34,249 bases of DNA from Synergistaceae bacterium (GTDB lineage: Bacteria; Synergistota; Synergistia; Synergistales; Synergistaceae): assembly GCA_030539135.1 (NCBI GenBank), contig JAUNSQ010000002.1, positions 1 to 34,249 on the forward strand, given 5' to 3'. Of the stretch, positions 30,236 to 34,249 are shown piece by piece. The position numbers and the translations under genes are program-made. Numbering within the stretch: position 1 is the first letter of the stretch; each line of letters opens with the position of its first letter. The notes below the pieces were generated by a model. It was not told the DNA's origin and made no database searches. It worked only from the letters and a program-made list of their open reading frames with translations.

Positions 30236-31209
30236 GCCGTTCGTGGCTGATACGCAGGATATTGTCCTCGCTTGCCGTGCTGGCCGCCGTGCTAGTGCTG
30301 AACTTCCTGCTGTTCCGCATAATGCCCGGCGACGCCGTAAGCACGATAATCGACCCGAACTTCTCGCCTGAGGCCAAGGCGCGTCTGCGCGAGCTTTACG
30401 GGCTTGACAAGCCTATGCTCGAACAGTTCTTCATATACATAAAGCAGATGCTGACGTTTAGCTTCGGGCTGTCGTTCCTGAGCAGGAAGCCCGTATGGGA
30501 CGAACTGTTTTCGCGTCTGCCGTCCACTCTCATACTTATGAGCCTGTCGATGATATTCTCCGCGGCCTTGGGGATATGGCTCGGCATAAAGGCCGCTGTC
30601 AAACGCGGAACGCTCCTTGAGAGGGCGGTGCTCAGGCTTGGCGCGGTTACGGCGTCTTTCCCGGGATTTTTTGTCCAGCTTGTGCTTATAATGCTCTTCG
30701 CCAGGATATTCCCAATTTTCCCTCTGCGCGGCACGCTTTCCGTGCCTCCGCCCACCGGTATATTCGCGTACTTGTGCGACTACGCCATGCACATGGCTCT
30801 CCCTGTGTTCTCTCTGACGCTTATGGGCTTCGGAGGCTGGGCTTTGTTCGTGCGCAATATGATGGTGCGCGCTCTCTCCGAGGACTATATCATAATGGCG
30901 CGCGCGAGGGGGCTCTCGGAGAGCAGGGTGATATACGGACACGCCTTTAGAGCGATACTTCCCCCCATTCTTACGATACTGCTTATGTCCGTTCCCGGGC
31001 TCGTGTCGGGGGCTGTTATAACAGAAACGGTATTCTCGCTTTACGGCGTAGGCACGTTCCTGCTCGAAGCCGTGTCCGGTCATGATTACCCGTCTGCGGG
31101 GGCCGCGTTCTATCTGCTTGCTCTGATAACCGTCGTCTGCAACCTGCTCGCCGATATCGTCTACGGCATGGTAGACCCCCGCGTGCGCATAGAGGGGCGC
31201 AACCAATGA
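30232..31209 (+). CDS. peptide ABC importer permease, DppB-type
   Basis: A 325-aa inner-membrane permease overlapping the binding-protein gene by 4 bp. It has the N-terminal helix and RIMPGDAVSTIIDP, LRELYGLDKPMLEQFFIYI and FSFGLSF, then the BPD_transp_1 domain with the EAA-type coupling loop (MARARGLSESRVIYGHAFRAILPP) that contacts the ATPases. It ends with ADIVYGMVDPRVRIE, standard for DppB/OppB. Normal length. Confidence 0.92.
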   Translation: MSRSWLIRRILSSLAVLAAVLVLNFLLFRIMPGDAVSTIIDPNFSPEAKARLRELYGLDKPMLEQFFIYIKQMLTFSFGLSFLSRKPVWDELFSRLPSTLILMSLSMIFSAALGIWLGIKAAVKRGTLLERAVLRLGAVTASFPGFFVQLVLIMLFARIFPIFPLRGTLSVPPPTGIFAYLCDYAMHMALPVFSLTLMGFGGWALFVRNMMVRALSEDYIIMARARGLSESRVIYGHAFRAILPPILTILLMSVPGLVSGAVITETVFSLYGVGTFLLEAVSGHDYPSAGAAFYLLALITVVCNLLADIVYGMVDPRVRIEGRNQ

Positions 31210-32384
31210 GCGGGCTGCTTCGGCGCAAATCGGTGATAGCTTTTATCATGATATGTATTGTCGGCTTTGCTGGCCCGGCGTTCATTGGCGGCCATCCGCA
31301 CGACGCCGTCGGCGCGCCCTTCGCGAGGCCGATATGGTGGAACGCGAAACTATCCTCTACGGTAAAAATAAATTTGGATGAAAAGGGAGCTAAACTTGAA
31401 TGGACGAAACTCCCACCAGCGATCTTCTCCCTAACCGGCGAGATAAAGGCTGACCCGAATAGCGCCGTATCGATAATCTGGCGCACGCCGAAGGGCGAAT
31501 ACAAACTCGCCGGGATGACCGGGCGGCCGTCCTACTGGCTCAACATGGACGGGCGCGACATGATATTCAAGCAGTCGCTGGGGCTTCCTCTTATCGGCAA
31601 AAGCGTAGAATACCTTTTCCCGTGCACGGGCAAATATTCCCTGTCGATAGACGGAGCTTCCGCCGCCGACCTGACGCTCTCTCTTCCGGGCGCGAGACAC
31701 GGACTGCTCGGGACTGACCAGAGAGGCCGCGACGTTTTTACAATGTTTATCTACGGGATAAGGACTTCGCTCATCGTCGGCATTTGCGCCACGATAATAG
31801 CCTGCGTGCTGGGGCTTGGCTTTGGGCTCGCCGCGGGCTACGTCGGCGGCATGACCGACGCGCTGATAATGCGCTCGGTCGATATCCTGCTCTCTATCCC
31901 GACGCTGCCGATACTTATGGTGCTTGCCGGGATATGGGGCAAGGGGCTTTGGCAGCTTGTGCTCATACTATCCATATTCTCATGGATGGGCACCGCGCGT
32001 TCCGTGCGCTCAATGGTCCTCACAGTTCGCGAAAGTCCTTGGGTAGAGGGGCTTAGGGCGCTTGGAGCGAAGCGCGGCTACATACTTTGGCGGCATCTGG
32101 TGCCGGAGACGGCCCCGATAATGCTGGCCAACCTCGCGCTCGGCGTACCCGGAGCGATACTTTCTGAGGCGGGGCTCGCCTTCCTTGGCCTGTCAGACCC
32201 GCGCCTCATATCGTGGGGGCGCATGCTCCATGAGGCCCATTCTTTTGGGGCGTTCACCGAAGGCGCGTGGTGGCTGCTGCTGCCTCCCGGCATCGGCGTA
32301 GTCGCGGTATGCCTTATATTTATGGATATCGGGCGTTATCTCGAAGAGAAGATCGACCCGCGACTTGGAGGCGGACGCCCATGA
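31206..32384 (+). CDS. peptide ABC importer permease, DppC-type, with periplasmic insert
   Basis: A 392-aa permease, about 90-100 residues longer than usual DppC/OppC. After the first helix (residues about 8-28) there is a roughly 125-residue predicted periplasmic stretch rich in beta-type sequence (VKINLDEKGAKLEW, VSIIWRTPKGEYKL). It is followed by the normal HGLLGTDQRGRDVFTMFIYG motif near residue 168. The coupling loop is LRALGAKRGYILWRHLVPE and the protein ends with YLEEKIDPRLGG. It overlaps the DppB gene and the ATPase gene by 4 bp each. The insert might dock the permuted binding protein; that is inference. Confidence 0.9.
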   Translation: MSGLLRRKSVIAFIMICIVGFAGPAFIGGHPHDAVGAPFARPIWWNAKLSSTVKINLDEKGAKLEWTKLPPAIFSLTGEIKADPNSAVSIIWRTPKGEYKLAGMTGRPSYWLNMDGRDMIFKQSLGLPLIGKSVEYLFPCTGKYSLSIDGASAADLTLSLPGARHGLLGTDQRGRDVFTMFIYGIRTSLIVGICATIIACVLGLGFGLAAGYVGGMTDALIMRSVDILLSIPTLPILMVLAGIWGKGLWQLVLILSIFSWMGTARSVRSMVLTVRESPWVEGLRALGAKRGYILWRHLVPETAPIMLANLALGVPGAILSEAGLAFLGLSDPRLISWGRMLHEAHSFGAFTEGAWWLLLPPGIGVVAVCLIFMDIGRYLEEKIDPRLGGGRP

Positions 32385-33136
32385 TAGAATTTCGCGACCT
32401 AACCGTGCGTTATGCTGGTTCCGCGAGCGACGCCGTCAAGGGCGTGTCGTTCACGCTTGAGGACGGGACGTTCACAGGGCTCATCGGCGAATCCGGGAGC
32501 GGCAAGAGCACAATTGTAGGCTCCGCGCTTCGGATACTGCCAAGGGATACGTCTGTAAAAGGAAATATCATTATTGACGGCAAGGACTTGCTCGCTCTCG
32601 GCGAGGAAGAACTCCGTCGCGTTCGTTGGAAAGATATGGCGCTTGTTCCGCAGGGGGCGATGAATTCCTTTACCCCTGTTATTACGATTGGGAGACATAT
32701 AACGGAAACGATATCAACGCACGAAACGGAATGCCGGGCCGATATGAATGAGACAATAGACAGGCTGCTCAATGAAGTCGGCCTTGACGCGCCGGTGAAA
32801 GACAAATACCCTCACGAGCTGTCCGGCGGGCAGAAGCAGCGCGCCGCTATCGCGCTCGCTCTGTCGTGTTCTCCAAGCCTGCTGTTCGCCGACGAACCTA
32901 CCACCGCCCTTGACGTAGTGACTCAGGCCGGAGTGCTGAAACTGCTGGCTGGACTCCAGGAGAAGAAATCTCTGACGGTTCTGCTGGTTACGCACGACCT
33001 CCCCTTGGCCGCGTCGGTCTGCGGCAGGCTGCTTGTCATGAAAGACGGCGAGATAGTCGAGAGCGGGACGCCGCGCGAGATAATCACCGACCCGCGCCAT
33101 GAGCATACGAAAGCCCTCGTCAGGTCGATGCTTTAA
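32381..33136 (+). CDS. peptide ABC importer ATPase, DppD-type
   Basis: A 251-aa ATPase with Walker A GESGSGKST, Q-loop region LVPQGAMNSFTPV, signature LSGGQKQR, Walker B LLFADEPTTALD and H-loop VTHDLPLA. It stops soon after HTKALVRSML, so the C-terminal oligopeptide-transporter extension and its Cys-rich Fe-S motif seen in long DppD/OppD proteins is missing. ATG 32381 overlaps the permease stop (ATGATAG), with GGAGG upstream. Confidence 0.92.
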   Translation: MIEFRDLTVRYAGSASDAVKGVSFTLEDGTFTGLIGESGSGKSTIVGSALRILPRDTSVKGNIIIDGKDLLALGEEELRRVRWKDMALVPQGAMNSFTPVITIGRHITETISTHETECRADMNETIDRLLNEVGLDAPVKDKYPHELSGGQKQRAAIALALSCSPSLLFADEPTTALDVVTQAGVLKLLAGLQEKKSLTVLLVTHDLPLAASVCGRLLVMKDGEIVESGTPREIITDPRHEHTKALVRSML

Positions 33137-33146
33137 GGTGGACATG

Positions 33147-33941
33147 ATGGACATATCGCGGGAAATACTGAACGTAAAAAATCTAAGCGTGAGATTCAAA
33201 TCGAAGAACGGCCTAGTTCACACGGCGGTCGATGACATATCGCTGACGCTGCGAGACGGCGACGTGACGGCGCTCGTAGGCGAATCCGGCAGCGGAAAGA
33301 CGACGCTTGCGCGCGCAGTGATGGGCCTTGTTGAGAGGGCGGCCGGCACGGTCAGCCTGTTTGGGAAAGACACCTCCGCCCTGAATGCGGAGGAGTTCAA
33401 CGAGCTGCGCCGCATGTGCGGCTACATACCGCAAGACCCTTATGGGGCCATCCCTCCCGGACTGTCGGCGCTTGACGCCGTGACAGAACCGGCCGTCATA
33501 GCGCGCAGGTACGCGAGGTACGCGAGGGACGAAAGGGAGCTTAGGGCGCGCCTGCTGTTAAAGGAGCTGGGGCTTGACGACGAAAGGATATTGAGATCGC
33601 GGGCCGTGGGGCTTTCAGGCGGACAGAGGCAGAGGGTAGAGATAGCCCGAGCGCTGATGCTGTCGCCAAAGCTGCTGATCTGCGACGAGCCGACGTCGAT
33701 GCAGGACGTCTCGACGCGCGGGGAGATAATCGAAGTTCTATACAAGCGGGTCTCAGAGGGCATGTCGATGATATTCATAACGCACGACCTCTTGTTAGCC
33801 GGCCGCGCCGCGAAATCTATTCTTGTTATGAAAGACGGGCGGCTCTGCGAATACGGAAGCGCCTCAGACGTGCTGAACCGCCCTAAGCACGAATATACAA
33901 GGGCCCTGCTTGACGCCGTGCCGAGAAATAAATTTATCTAA
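33147..33941 (+). CDS. peptide ABC importer ATPase, DppF-type
   Basis: A 264-aa ATPase with Walker A GESGSGKTT, Q-loop YIPQDPYGAIPPG, signature LSGGQRQRVEIARAL, Walker B LLICDEPTSMQD, and H-loop ITHDLLLA. The D-loop reads SMQD where relatives usually have SALD. It ends HEYTRALLDAVPR, the short C-terminus typical here. ATG 33147 is preferred over 33144 because AAGGTGG is then 5 nt away. It is the last gene of the importer operon. Confidence 0.92.
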   Translation: MDISREILNVKNLSVRFKSKNGLVHTAVDDISLTLRDGDVTALVGESGSGKTTLARAVMGLVERAAGTVSLFGKDTSALNAEEFNELRRMCGYIPQDPYGAIPPGLSALDAVTEPAVIARRYARYARDERELRARLLLKELGLDDERILRSRAVGLSGGQRQRVEIARALMLSPKLLICDEPTSMQDVSTRGEIIEVLYKRVSEGMSMIFITHDLLLAGRAAKSILVMKDGRLCEYGSASDVLNRPKHEYTRALLDAVPRNKFI

Positions 33942-34002
33942 GGCCGTTTATCTGTTAAAATCATGTGGAAGAAATTAAACTTGTTGCTAAGGGGTGGTAG
34001 TA

Positions 34003-34249
34003 TTGTCATTTTTTAAAGAGTTTAAAGAATTCGCTATGCGCGGGAACGTCCTGGACCTCGCGGTCGGCGTCATAATCGGCGGAGCGTTCGGCAAGATAGT
34101 CTCGTCCCTCGTGTCCGATATCCTGATGCCGCCGCTGGGGATGCTGATGGGCGAGGTCGACCTTTCAAACATGTTCATCAATTTGTCAGGGACCCACTTC
34201 AAGACCCTGGCCGAGGCAAAAGCGGCAGGCGCGCCCGTCATCAGCTACG
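34003..34249 (+). CDS. mscL: large-conductance mechanosensitive channel (cut by window edge)
   Basis: 82 codons are present before the window ends. The start is SFFKEFKEFAMRGNVLDLAV, followed by GVIIGGAFGKIVSSLVSDILMPPLG, the N-terminal amphipathic helix and pore helix TM1 of MscL, an osmotic emergency valve of the inner membrane. The start is TTG 34003, with AAGGGGTGG 6 nt upstream; an internal ATG would lose the conserved N-terminal helix. The periplasmic loop begins (LSGTHFKTLAEAKAAG); TM2 is outside the window. Confidence 0.93.
   Translation, partial: MSFFKEFKEFAMRGNVLDLAVGVIIGGAFGKIVSSLVSDILMPPLGMLMGEVDLSNMFINLSGTHFKTLAEAKAAGAPVISY

Noticed and set aside
30292..31206. 304-codon open frame antisense to the DppB permease
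   Set aside because: His/Arg/Glu-rich sequence typical of the reverse frame of a membrane protein; no start signals.

Overview
The window looks like chromosome from an anaerobic, diderm, amino-acid-using bacterium. Outer-membrane capacity is shown by a FadL-family barrel and a nucleotide-sugar gene. Anaerobic metabolism is shown by a four-subunit 2-oxoacid:ferredoxin oxidoreductase and a Rrf2 regulator with a cysteine cluster. CarD, DUF2284, a stand-alone trpB and frequent TTG starts fit the Synergistota (Cloacibacillus/Synergistes-like), but that placement is inference. There is no rRNA, tRNA or CRISPR array and no large mobile island.

Layout. 1-5.7 kb: the start of an rfbB-like gene, a DUF218 gene carrying an 11-bp tandem repeat, alanine racemase, a GalE-like epimerase whose catalytic Tyr is Phe, a prepilin, and an NhaP2-type antiporter. 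5.7-7.8 kb: a carD operon with a second, stand-alone copy of the CarD C-terminal domain and a 50-aa Cys-rich protein, then a REP-associated tyrosine transposase. 7.8-12.4 kb: a PTS-EIIC-like permease, a SemiSWEET-like protein, Rrf2 plus FadL, a DUF559 gene between hairpin-rich inverted repeats, and DUF2284. 12.6-22.9 kb: a divergent PEP carboxykinase, a sodium:solute symporter with a 34-aa partner, nitroreductase, MATE pump, homoserine dehydrogenase, a DEAD-box helicase with DEGD motif II, and an NCS2 purine/pyrimidine permease. 23.0-27.8 kb: the oxidoreductase operon and trpB. 27.9-33.9 kb: a shortened LacI regulator with a peptide ABC importer. The window ends inside mscL.

The most striking theme is three ribosome-mediated attenuators, each with a promoter, a Shine-Dalgarno site, a short leader ORF with a codon run, and a rho-independent terminator. 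The Tyr leader (five Tyr in seven codons) precedes the symporter. The Ile leader (five consecutive Ile) precedes the oxidoreductase operon. The Trp leader (WWW) precedes the lone trpB. Classical attenuation raises expression when the matching charged tRNA is scarce. This predicts tyrosine or aromatic uptake for the symporter, an isoleucine-forming (reductive carboxylation) role for the oxidoreductase, and indole-to-tryptophan salvage for trpB.

The second major observation is that the substrate-binding protein of the ABC importer appears circularly permuted: the family's usual C-terminal half comes first, directly after the signal peptide, and the usual N-terminal half comes second. Its upstream LacI-type regulator seems to lack most of one effector-domain lobe, and a near-consensus LacI operator lies at its own predicted transcription start.
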